Origin: CALGYY01 sp963678485
GTDB taxonomy: Bacteria > Bacteroidota > Bacteroidia > Bacteroidales > CAIWKO01
Reading direction: 5' to 3'
Length of the DNA stretch: 64,000 bases
Assembly (NCBI GenBank): GCA_963678485.1
Contig: OY782882.1
Location: forward strand, 1,922,001 to 1,986,000
The translations under genes and the position numbers were made by a program. Under the pieces are notes generated by a model that saw nothing but the letters and a program-made list of their open reading frames with translations, was not told where the DNA came from and searched no databases. Below, in pieces: positions 54,475-62,157 of the stretch (positions within the stretch are counted from its first letter, which is position 1; each line of letters opens with the position of its first letter).

Positions 54475-57225
54475 TTAATGATTCGAGATATATGCTGCAA
54501 CTTCAGATGCAGCGCAACCTGCAGATAGGATGGAATCGGGAATATCCTTTGGACCAGCAGCGGTACCTGCAACAAACACCCCTTCAATACTGGTGAGCGC
54601 GGGATTCAGTAACTCATCCGATTGTCGGACAAAATTAAATTCATCAAGCTGTAAGGTTTCGTTGGTAAACATCAAGGGCACATCCTTATTTGGAACCACA
54701 CCCACCGAAAGCACCACCAAATCATGCTTTGCTTCCTTTACAATCCCCGTTGCAACATCTTCGTAGCGGATGATAAGGTCACCATTTGGATGATCCTTTG
54801 CGCGAATTTTTGCAACCTTGCCTTTTACGAAATTGACTCCCATGGATTTTGCTTCCTGAAAAAACTCCTCATATCCTTTACCAAAGGCACGTATGTCGAT
54901 ATAATAAATGGTAATATCAGCCATTGGCAGAGCGCCCATCAGCAATTGAGCCTGCTTGATGGAATACATGCAACAAATCTGTGAACAAATGGGATTGTTT
55001 TCACAGTCGGCTCCGCAGCCAATATGATTTTCAATACTGGAATCCCGCGATCCCGTACAAAGCACATAGGCAATATTGTCAGGAACCTTACCATCTCCCG
55101 GTCGCAGTACACTGTTATAGGGTCGTGTTGGTGCGATTAACCGATCCATTTGTAATGAATCAATCACATTCGAATATTTTGCATATCCTAGTTCAGGCTT
55201 GCCTTCCGGTTTAAATAATTTGTAGCCGGTTGAAACGATTACTGAACTCACTTCAGCATTTATAATTTGTCTTTTCTGAGAAAAGTCGATCGCATAGGCT
55301 GGACAAGCGCTAACACATTGATGGCATTCGCGGCAATTGGAACAGTCGAGGCAGCGGTTGGCACTTTGTAAAACTTCTGCTTCGGTGAAGGTGAGTTCAA
55401 CGTCCTTAAAATCCTTGATTCGTTCGGATGGCGCTCTGAAGGTATCTTTCAAAGCAGGAATAATATTAACCTTGTCACGATTAAGAACATTGGCTTTGTT
55501 AACCGAAGGAAGCTTTTCGCCAAATGCGCCAGTACGGAATTCTTCGCCAAGAAGAAAACTGTGCATATAAAACGCAGCTTTTTTACCACTGCCTACTGCT
55601 TCGATAATGGTTGACGCTCCGGTTTTGGAATCGCCTCCGGTAAAAATCCAAGGAATCTTTGTTTGTCCTGTTTCGGCATCAGCCTGAATGGTACCATCTT
55701 TATTTATGCCAACCGATGTTTTGAAATTAGCTGTTGTGGGGCGTAAACCTATAGCTTCAATAACTAAATCAACATCTTCAAAATACTCTGAACCGGGGAT
55801 TGGCACTGGAAGACGTCGTCCTTTATCATCTGGTTTTTCAAGTTTCATTTTTATCAGCTGCACCTGCGATAGCTGTCCATCTTCTCCGGAGAATTTTACC
55901 GGATTGCGAAGCAACTGTAAGTCCACTCCTTCTTCGAGCGCCTCTTCAATTTCCATATCAAAGGCAGGCATTTCTTCACGACTGCGACGATAGACGATAC
56001 TCACTTTTGCAGCACCAAGGCGCAAAGCAGTGCGTGCGGAGTCCATCGCTGTATTGCCCCCACCGATAATCATTACCTTTTTACCGGAAAGATCGCTACG
56101 CTGACCAATATTAGCATCTCTGAGGAAATCAAGGCAAGACACTATTCCATTCAGTTCAGAACCATCAACTTTAAGCTTGCTAGTCTCGTGGGTTCCAACA
56201 GAAATGAAAACCACATCGAATCCAACCTGACTTTTTAATGATTCAAAATCATCAATACGACTATTTAAAATAATTTTAACCCCTAGTGCAGTGATGTTCT
56301 GGATGTCGCGATCTACAACGGTTTTAGGAAGTCTGTACTCAGGCAATGTAAGTTTCAGCATTCCTCCGGCTTGTGCAGCAGCTTCATAAATAGTTACTGA
56401 ATGGCCCTTTTGTGCGAGAAAGTAAGCGGCAGTAAGTCCGGCGGGACCCGAGCCAATTACAGCAACCTTTTTCCCTGTGAATGCAGGGACTTGAACAGCC
56501 GGGGCTTCTGGAAATTTGTTATAATAATCTTCAGCAAAAAAACGCTTGATTCGACGGATATCAACATGTTTATCCTGTTGTTCGCGGGTACATTCCTTTT
56601 GGCAGGGCGCATAACAAGCGCGGCCCAGACTTCCCGGAATTGGTGCATCTTCAAGATGCAGTTTCATTGCGTCTTCATATTGTTTGTTTCTAACCAGACT
56701 GATATAACCATAGGGTTTCACACCTCCGGGACATTCATTAATACAGGGTGCAGAAACATCTTCACGATCGATAGTGGCAATACGAGGATTCGCGAGGCTA
56801 AATGGGATATATGCAACTTTTCTTCCTGCGAGGTTAGTGTTATACTCATCATTTCTGACTTCTGGGCAGGCGACTTCGCATTCCTGACAACCAGTGCAGT
56901 TTTCCTGAATTACATAGCGAGGATTTTTATTGATAGTAGCAGTGAATCCCTTTTCAGTTTTATTGATTCCCTCAATTTCGCTATTTAATAAGAGTGTGAT
57001 ATTGTGATGGCGTGCGGTTTCCGACATTTTTGGTGTGGTGATACATGCAGCACAATCAAGTGTTGGAAAAACCTTCGAAAGCTGAATCATTTTCCCACCG
57101 ATAGATAAACCTTTTTCTACGAGCAGAACTTTATAGTTCATGTCGGCCAGATTTAATGCGGCTTCCTGACCGGCAATACCACCGCCCAGCACCATCACAT
57201 CGTATTTATTATTTTTTTCTGACAT
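54475..57225 (-). CDS. HdrA-GltD fusion flavoprotein
   Basis: 916 residues. Residues 1-155 are the start of HdrA (FAD motif VLGGGIAGQEAAL, the CAACITTPKMSE motif, and ENCTGCQECEVACP with C110, C113, C116, C120). Between about 160 and 615 a GltD module is inserted: Fe-S cysteines at C161, C165, C204, C208, C212; FAD motif VIGSGPAGLTAAYFL (257); and the NADPH site IIGGGNTAMDSAR (387). From about 620 HdrA resumes with CLDCSNCRECHQCVSACP and the CC-type motif CSQICCMYSI near 748-755. It could accept electrons from NAD(P)H and pass them to the Hdr core, perhaps by bifurcation (inference). Confidence 0.86.
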   Translation of the reverse strand: MSEKNNKYDVMVLGGGIAGQEAALNLADMNYKVLLVEKGLSIGGKMIQLSKVFPTLDCAACITTPKMSETARHHNITLLLNSEIEGINKTEKGFTATINKNPRYVIQENCTGCQECEVACPEVRNDEYNTNLAGRKVAYIPFSLANPRIATIDREDVSAPCINECPGGVKPYGYISLVRNKQYEDAMKLHLEDAPIPGSLGRACYAPCQKECTREQQDKHVDIRRIKRFFAEDYYNKFPEAPAVQVPAFTGKKVAVIGSGPAGLTAAYFLAQKGHSVTIYEAAAQAGGMLKLTLPEYRLPKTVVDRDIQNITALGVKIILNSRIDDFESLKSQVGFDVVFISVGTHETSKLKVDGSELNGIVSCLDFLRDANIGQRSDLSGKKVMIIGGGNTAMDSARTALRLGAAKVSIVYRRSREEMPAFDMEIEEALEEGVDLQLLRNPVKFSGEDGQLSQVQLIKMKLEKPDDKGRRLPVPIPGSEYFEDVDLVIEAIGLRPTTANFKTSVGINKDGTIQADAETGQTKIPWIFTGGDSKTGASTIIEAVGSGKKAAFYMHSFLLGEEFRTGAFGEKLPSVNKANVLNRDKVNIIPALKDTFRAPSERIKDFKDVELTFTEAEVLQSANRCLDCSNCRECHQCVSACPAYAIDFSQKRQIINAEVSSVIVSTGYKLFKPEGKPELGYAKYSNVIDSLQMDRLIAPTRPYNSVLRPGDGKVPDNIAYVLCTGSRDSSIENHIGCGADCENNPICSQICCMYSIKQAQLLMGALPMADITIYYIDIRAFGKGYEEFFQEAKSMGVNFVKGKVAKIRAKDHPNGDLIIRYEDVATGIVKEAKHDLVVLSVGVVPNKDVPLMFTNETLQLDEFNFVRQSDELLNPALTSIEGVFVAGTAAGPKDIPDSILSAGCAASEVAAYISNH

Positions 57226-57255
57226 CGTTATTTCTCTTTAATGATTGAGGATTGC

Positions 57256-57687
57256 TCAGGATTGAGAAGACTTAGTTTCATCAGCAATACTTCCGATTTC
57301 GGAAAGGATGCGGGAAAAATTATCCATATGTCCGGCAAAAGGTTCAGCACAAACAGAGCAGATTGCAGCCATCCGAATGCGCTTGGTATTAATCCCTTTT
57401 TCTTTCATCATGGATTGAGTTTCTGTGATTATTGTATTGGTGCGATCTGGACAGCTAGCACTATAAGAACATTCGTGACCATCGGCTGCTATGAAAACCC
57501 CATCAAATCCCTGTTGAAATGCGTGCATGATCCATCGGGGTTTTATGCCTGAGGAGCAAGGCATACTAATCACATACACTGCAGGTGAATAATGGATTTT
57601 GCGTAGACCTGCCTGATCGATTCCGGGATCAGAAATTTTGTCGGTGGAAAAGACCAGAATCTTTGGTCGGTAACTTTCAGTGGGCAT
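57256..57687 (-). CDS. mvhD: MvhD/FlpD-like iron-sulfur subunit
   Basis: 143 residues from the ATG at 57687; a TTG 8 codons upstream is unlikely. It resembles the delta subunit of methyl-viologen-reducing hydrogenase: C44 in VISMPCSSGIKP matches the CTGRxxP site, C73 and C79 lie in AADGHECSYSASCP (in place of GCHPGDCHY), and C110 and C113 in AAICSVCAEP. It should hold a 2Fe-2S cluster and link HdrA to an electron donor. In sulfate reducers this domain is fused to QmoB, so here the parts are split. Confidence 0.82.
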   Translation of the reverse strand: MPTESYRPKILVFSTDKISDPGIDQAGLRKIHYSPAVYVISMPCSSGIKPRWIMHAFQQGFDGVFIAADGHECSYSASCPDRTNTIITETQSMMKEKGINTKRIRMAAICSVCAEPFAGHMDNFSRILSEIGSIADETKSSQS

Positions 57688-57848
57688 AATAATCCGTTTT
57701 AATTTATGCAATGTTCAACCAGGATATCCGAAATGGATACCGAAATTTTTCAATAAAAGAGTCGGGCAAATGCCCAGTATTCACTTTCAAAACACCGCTT
57801 AAAAGTCAAAGCGATTTAAGACTATATATGGTGATTGGGAAATGCAGA

Positions 57849-58100
57849 TTATGCTTTCTTTAAAAACAGGCGGGTATAGCTGTCTTCTTCAACTGTGCCT
57901 AAAAACTCGTGTTCCATTTTTTCGCACCATCTTGGAATATCATGTTTGGTTCCTTCGTCGGAGGAAAGAATTTCCATAATTTCTCCGGATTCGATATCGC
58001 CAATTGCTTTCTTAGCTGCCAATAGTGGTCCCGGACAAGCGGTTCCGCGTGCATCAACAAGTTTCTGTGCTGTGAGGGCTTTCAATTCTTCTAGTGTCAT
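57849..58100 (-). CDS. tusA: TusA-family sulfur carrier
   Basis: 83 residues, the usual size for TusA. The active cysteine is in ARGTACPGPLL (CPGP), where a persulfide forms on Cys. The rest matches the two-layer fold with DIPRWCEKMEHEFLG near the end. TusA proteins pass sulfane sulfur from rhodanese or DsrE to other enzymes. It is between dsrE2 (54 nt upstream) and mvhD (161 nt downstream). Confidence 0.9.
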   Translation of the reverse strand: MTLEELKALTAQKLVDARGTACPGPLLAAKKAIGDIESGEIMEILSSDEGTKHDIPRWCEKMEHEFLGTVEEDSYTRLFLKKA

Positions 58101-58154
58101 GTGTTAAGCTTTTATATAGTTTATTAATATTATTTCTCTGTATGATAAATGTTG

Positions 58155-58700
58155 TTATATAAATAATTGGACTTTGCTTTCGCTTGCATCGGCGATAAAT
58201 GTAGCCACACCACAAACGGTCATTCCCGGATAATCGATCATTTCTTCTTTTTTGAAGCCCATAAGGTTCATCGACATTTCGCAGATATTGATTTGAACAC
58301 CCAGTTCTCCCGCGGTTTTGAAGATTTCTTCCAGGGAAGCAACTTTATGCTTTTTCATAATGCCTTTAATCATAGAGGTCCCCATACCGGCCATATTCAT
58401 TTTAGAAAGCTTCACTTTCCTGCTTCCTTTGGGTAGCATGAAACCGAACATTTTTTCCATAAAAGATTTTCCGCCGACTTTCTTTTTTGGATCACGGAGT
58501 GCGGCTGTTGCCCAGAATGTGAAAAACAGTTTCACCTTCATATCATAGGCAGCTGCTCCTGTTGAGATAATCATTGCGGCAAGGATCTTATCAAGATCTC
58601 CGGAAAATACCACCATTGATAATTGGTCTTTGGTGCCTTTTTCCATTGTACTGATCTTTTTTTGCATTTCTGCAATCTGCATTTCGATTTCGTTGCTCAT
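58155..58700 (-). CDS. DsrE2-like sulfurtransferase
   Basis: 181 residues from the ATG at 58700; a TTG 8 codons earlier is less likely. It belongs to the DsrE/DsrF family, with the large membrane-linked form DsrE2: the hydrophobic KILAAMIISTGAAAYDMKVKLFFTFWA region is typical and may be membrane associated. The catalytic cysteines are in INICEMSMNLMG and MTVCGVATFI, the two positions used to carry persulfide. A TATTTTTG element (minus strand, 58722-58729) and two operators are just upstream. It is the first gene of the sulfur operon. Confidence 0.85.
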   Translation of the reverse strand: MSNEIEMQIAEMQKKISTMEKGTKDQLSMVVFSGDLDKILAAMIISTGAAAYDMKVKLFFTFWATAALRDPKKKVGGKSFMEKMFGFMLPKGSRKVKLSKMNMAGMGTSMIKGIMKKHKVASLEEIFKTAGELGVQINICEMSMNLMGFKKEEMIDYPGMTVCGVATFIADASESKVQLFI

Positions 58701-58758
58701 GGGTACAAATTTTAGTTTGAACAAAAATATGCAGATTGTCCCCCTTGTTTACAATACG

Positions 58759-58776
58759 ATGTGTGCAAAAACACAT
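58759..58776. promoter_or_regulatory. Palindrome ATGTGT-N6-ACACAT
   Basis: A perfect palindrome with 6-bp arms (58759-58764 and 58771-58776). It lies between the dsrE2 promoter and the Crp/Fnr gene, and its centre is 24 bp from the centre of the Crp-like site at 58784. A likely second operator for the same regulator. Confidence 0.5.
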
Positions 58777-58783
58777 GAGTCGG

Positions 58784-58799
58784 TGTGATTTATATCACA
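58784..58799. promoter_or_regulatory. Crp-type operator TGTGA-N6-TCACA
   Basis: TGTGA at 58784-58788 and TCACA at 58795-58799 form a perfect inverted repeat separated by TTTATA. It is in the divergent region between dsrE2 and the Crp/Fnr gene. A TATCTTTA (58818-58825) lies about one class II distance to the right for the Crp/Fnr gene, so autoregulation is likely. Confidence 0.7.
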
Positions 58800-58869
58800 A
58801 AGTAGCAGAAATTGCTTATCTTTACTGATGAAAGAAACGGCTTAGTTCGAGAACAAAACAAATAACGCT

Positions 58870-59550
58870 ATGAAAACTCACAATTGTAAAGACTGTCCGT
58901 TTAAATCACCTGCAGCGCGCAACCTTACTATCGAGGAATTAGAGGTATTGGAACAACACAGTGCATTGGTGAATTTCAAAAAAGGCGAAGTTATTTTTAA
59001 AGAGGAAGCCTTATCGTTGAATGTGGCTTATTTAAGGACAGGAATTGTAAAGGTACACAAGAAAGGTCCGACAGGAGAAAAGATATTACGCATCATGAAA
59101 GCGCCGACATATCTGGGTATTCCGACAAGCATGGGTGATAAGATAAACCAGTTTTCAGCAACAGCTTTAGTAGATACCTCTGTTTGCTTTATTGATACGG
59201 TGTTGTTCAGAAACTTCATTTTCCAAAATGGAAAGTTTGCTTATGAGATTATTGTAGAATTGTGTCGCAACGAGCTTAACGATTATGAACGCTTTACCAG
59301 CCAGTCGCAAAAGCAAGTTCATGGTATTGTTGCAGAGACCTTGCTTTGCATGTCGGAGAAAATATTCGAAAGTTCGCAATTCAATTTCCCGCTGACACGC
59401 AGTGAGCTTGGCGATCTTGCAGGTACATCGCGCGAAAGCGTTAGTCGTGTACTCACCGAGTTAAGCACTGAAAAGATTATACAATTCAACACTAAAGAGA
59501 TTTCAATTCTTGACAAAGAGCGCTTAAGACAAATTAGCGAAAAAGGTTGA
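58870..59550 (+). CDS. Crp/Fnr-family transcriptional regulator
   Basis: 226 residues. Residues about 20-130 form a cyclic-nucleotide-binding-like sensor barrel, the dimer helix follows, and the HTH at about 175-200 holds TSRESVSRVLTEL. The recognition helix R188-E189-x3-R193 aligns with R180, E181 and R185 of Crp, which read TGTGA. That matches the palindrome 70 nt upstream. The N-terminus has HNCKDCP (C6, C9), with C106 and C132 elsewhere. This is fewer than the clear four of FNR, so an Fe-S sensor is possible but not shown. No cAMP-site arginine is clear. Confidence 0.9.
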   Translation: MKTHNCKDCPFKSPAARNLTIEELEVLEQHSALVNFKKGEVIFKEEALSLNVAYLRTGIVKVHKKGPTGEKILRIMKAPTYLGIPTSMGDKINQFSATALVDTSVCFIDTVLFRNFIFQNGKFAYEIIVELCRNELNDYERFTSQSQKQVHGIVAETLLCMSEKIFESSQFNFPLTRSELGDLAGTSRESVSRVLTELSTEKIIQFNTKEISILDKERLRQISEKG

Positions 59551-59829
59551 GTTCAGCTTTGAATTATCGCCAAGCAATAATGCCTGCATTGTAGTCTAAA
59601 ATGTGACATATAATATTTTTCGTCTTATGTGTTGTAATTGCTTTTACTTGCAATTCAAATTTGCTAAGTAACAGTTATTCCAACTTCTACGCCGACAAAT
59701 ATCAAAACAAATATCAAAAACATTAATATTTTACTGCTTCCGGTTGCTTCTTTTTTCTTATACTTGCATCCCAATAAATTACGGAAATAAACGTATTGCA
59801 ATGCGGATTTTTAGAATGTATCTTGCGGC
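59551..59829. other. Intergenic region between the Crp/Fnr gene and lpxK
   Basis: 279 nt with no gene. It is AT-rich. I see no clear hairpin, operator or RNA. TAGAATGTATCTTGCGG just before lpxK resembles a weak -7 element. Confidence 0.35.
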
Positions 59830-60897
59830 ATGAATCTTTTTCAGGGACTAGTATATCCATTTTCACTACTGTATGGCACAGCGACATGGCTTCGCAACAA
59901 ACTCTTTGATGGAGGTATTTTGCGTGAGTCTTCGTTTGATGTTCCTGTGATTAGTGTTGGTAACTTATCCTCTGGAGGAACAGGAAAGACGCCACATATA
60001 GAATATCTGATTCGATTACTTAGCCCACACAAAAAATATCTTTCCACACTGAGTCGCGGATATGGCCGTAAATCCAAGGGATTTGTTCTTGCTAGTAAAC
60101 TTAGCGGGCCGACCGATCTTGGCGATGAGCCATGTCAATTTCAGCGGAAATTTGCCGGGATTCGAGTGGCTGTTGACGAGAAGCGTCCGCGCGGTATACG
60201 TCGTCTTTTAGCTGAGAATCCCCCTTCTGATTGTATTTTGCTCGATGATGCCTTTCAGCACCGCTATGTAAAACCGGGATTATCGATTCTTCTTACTGAT
60301 TATTTTCATCCATATTACAAGGATCACGTTCTTCCAAGCGGCACATTACGAGAATTTCGTCGTGGTATGCGCAGAGCCGACATCCTCGTTGTTACAAAAT
60401 GTCCTCCTGTACTCTCGCCTATTACCCGCAATGCGATGTTACACAGGATTCGTCCACTAGCCAATCAGCATGTTTATTTTTCATACCTGAGCTACGGAAG
60501 GCTCACCCCAATGAATCCGGAGACCACACCAGCGCTGGAAGATGACCGTAAATTCTATGCGATATTACTGATGGCTGGAATTGCGAATACCTATCCACTG
60601 GAGGAGCAACTTAAACGCAGCTGTATTGATCTGGAAGTCTGCTCGTTTTCCGATCACCATCAATACACACGACAGGATTTACTGAAAATCCGCGAAAAAT
60701 TTTGTAATATTGTGGGCAAAAACAAGGTAATTGTCACTACAGAAAAAGATCGCGTAAAGCTTGAGGAACCTGAATTAGCAGAGGTTCTGGCCGGTTTGCC
60801 GATATATTACCAGCCCATGCAGGTTGAATTTTTCAAGAATGACAAGACCTGGTTTGACAACCAAATTCTTGAATATGCTGGAAAAAATAAAAACTAG
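59830..60897 (+). CDS. lpxK: Tetraacyldisaccharide 4'-kinase LpxK
   Basis: 355 residues, the usual length. The P-loop is GGTGKTP (residues 49-55) in VGNLSSGGTGKTPHIE, and the second conserved block is LLDDAFQHR (DDGFQHR in most members, with Ala for Gly). LTDYFHPYYKDHVLPSGTLREF is a further family block. The start has one membrane-seeking helix. LpxK phosphorylates the 4' position of the lipid A disaccharide, so the cell makes lipid A. The gene overlaps the next by 23 nt. Confidence 0.92.
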   Translation: MNLFQGLVYPFSLLYGTATWLRNKLFDGGILRESSFDVPVISVGNLSSGGTGKTPHIEYLIRLLSPHKKYLSTLSRGYGRKSKGFVLASKLSGPTDLGDEPCQFQRKFAGIRVAVDEKRPRGIRRLLAENPPSDCILLDDAFQHRYVKPGLSILLTDYFHPYYKDHVLPSGTLREFRRGMRRADILVVTKCPPVLSPITRNAMLHRIRPLANQHVYFSYLSYGRLTPMNPETTPALEDDRKFYAILLMAGIANTYPLEEQLKRSCIDLEVCSFSDHHQYTRQDLLKIREKFCNIVGKNKVIVTTEKDRVKLEEPELAEVLAGLPIYYQPMQVEFFKNDKTWFDNQILEYAGKNKN

Positions 60898-61687
60898 CGT
60901 TGACTTCATACAGCAACGTTGCGGTCTTAGCCCCGAAGTTGGAATTATACTTGGCACTGGCCTTGGCGGCTTAGTGAATGAAATCGAGACAACTCATGTT
61001 ATTCCTTATACTGAAATTCCAAATTTTCCTGTTTCAACGGTTAAAGGTCATCAGGGTCAATTAATCTTTGGGAAATTAGGTGGAAAAAGCGTAGTGGCTA
61101 TGCAAGGCCGTTTCCATTATTACGAAGGATACACTATGCAGGAACTTACTTTTCCTGTAAGGGTGATGAAGTATTTAGGAATAAAACTTCTTGTGGTTTC
61201 CAATGCAAGCGGTGGTATGAACCCAACCTTCAGTGTGGGCGATATCATGTTGATTACGGATCACATCAATCTAATGCCATCGAACCCCCTTATTGGGAAA
61301 AATCATGATGAACTGGGAACCCGATTCCCTGATATGCATGATGCTTACGATAAAAATATCCTTGTAAAAGCACGCGAAATTGCTGCAGCCAATAATATAA
61401 AAGTTCAAAACGGTGTTTATGCAGCTGTTTCAGGCCCTTGCTTCGAAACACCTGCAGAATATAAGTACATACGAACAGTCGGCGCCGATTGCGTTGGAAT
61501 GTCAACCGTTCCCGAAGTCATTGTCGCCCGTCACATGGGTGTCCCCGTGTTTGCACTATCGGTGATTACCGATTTGGGTGTTGATGGCCGTGTTTGTGAG
61601 GTTTCGCATGAAGAAGTGATCAAGGCGGCAAACGAATCGGAGCCCAAAATGACACTTATTCTCAAAGAATTACTGAAACAACTTTAA
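60875..61687 (+). CDS. punA: Purine nucleoside phosphorylase (PNP/MTAP family)
   Basis: 270 residues from the ATG at 60875, inside the last codons of lpxK. Motifs are GIILGTGLGGLVNEIE, GRFHYYEGY (phosphate binding), VSNASGGMNPTFSVGD, and GPCFETPAEYKYIRTVGAD with the base-binding Glu. The MSTVPEVIVARHMG turn is shared with the trimeric, guanosine/inosine-preferring type. It splits purine nucleosides with phosphate. It has no functional link with lpxK beyond the transcript. Confidence 0.9.
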   Translation: MLEKIKTSVDFIQQRCGLSPEVGIILGTGLGGLVNEIETTHVIPYTEIPNFPVSTVKGHQGQLIFGKLGGKSVVAMQGRFHYYEGYTMQELTFPVRVMKYLGIKLLVVSNASGGMNPTFSVGDIMLITDHINLMPSNPLIGKNHDELGTRFPDMHDAYDKNILVKAREIAAANNIKVQNGVYAAVSGPCFETPAEYKYIRTVGADCVGMSTVPEVIVARHMGVPVFALSVITDLGVDGRVCEVSHEEVIKAANESEPKMTLILKELLKQL

Positions 61688-61697
61688 TTTCTCTACT

Positions 61698-62135
61698 ATG
61701 AAAAAATTTCTGATGCTGATCGTTCTGACCAGCATGGTACTCTGTTCCTATGCGCAAGAAAATACTCCGGCAGCAGTTACTTCTTATATCGCAAAATTTG
61801 AAACGGCTGTCTTGACTCATAATTACGACAGTGTGATGATTTACATGGATAAAGGCTATGTAAAGTCACAGTATAAAAAAATGCTAAAAAAGAACAAGAC
61901 ACAATTTATTGATGAACTTTTTGGCGGAATGCAAGCTGAAGAAGCTGGCGGTGCCTATATCAATACCACCCTTCCAGAGATTTCGATGATTAAACACACT
62001 GAAATAAAGAAATTTGAGGGTGAACATTTTCAGGTGACCTTTGCAATCACCACAGCCACCGGCGCTGTCCATTATCGTTCACTCCTGCTGTTCAAGAGTA
62101 AAAAAGGTCTTGGCTTTATCGGATCTGAAGGTTAA
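61698..62135 (+). CDS. Small secreted protein, unknown (NTF2-like?)
   Basis: 145 residues with a signal peptide ending near CSYAQ. The mature region has the helix-then-strand pattern of small NTF2-like folds (SYIAKFETAVLTHNYDSVMIYM, then VTFAITTATGAVHYRSLLLF), but I do not recognise a family. It starts 10 nt after the PNP gene, so it may be co-transcribed. Confidence 0.7.
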   Translation: MKKFLMLIVLTSMVLCSYAQENTPAAVTSYIAKFETAVLTHNYDSVMIYMDKGYVKSQYKKMLKKNKTQFIDELFGGMQAEEAGGAYINTTLPEISMIKHTEIKKFEGEHFQVTFAITTATGAVHYRSLLLFKSKKGLGFIGSEG

Positions 62136-62157
62136 TCTAAGAGAATTCAAGTGTTCC

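Noticed and set aside
51341..58700. A dissimilatory sulfate-reduction locus
   Set aside because: Qmo-like genes are present, but there is no aprAB, dsrAB, sat or dsrC in the window.
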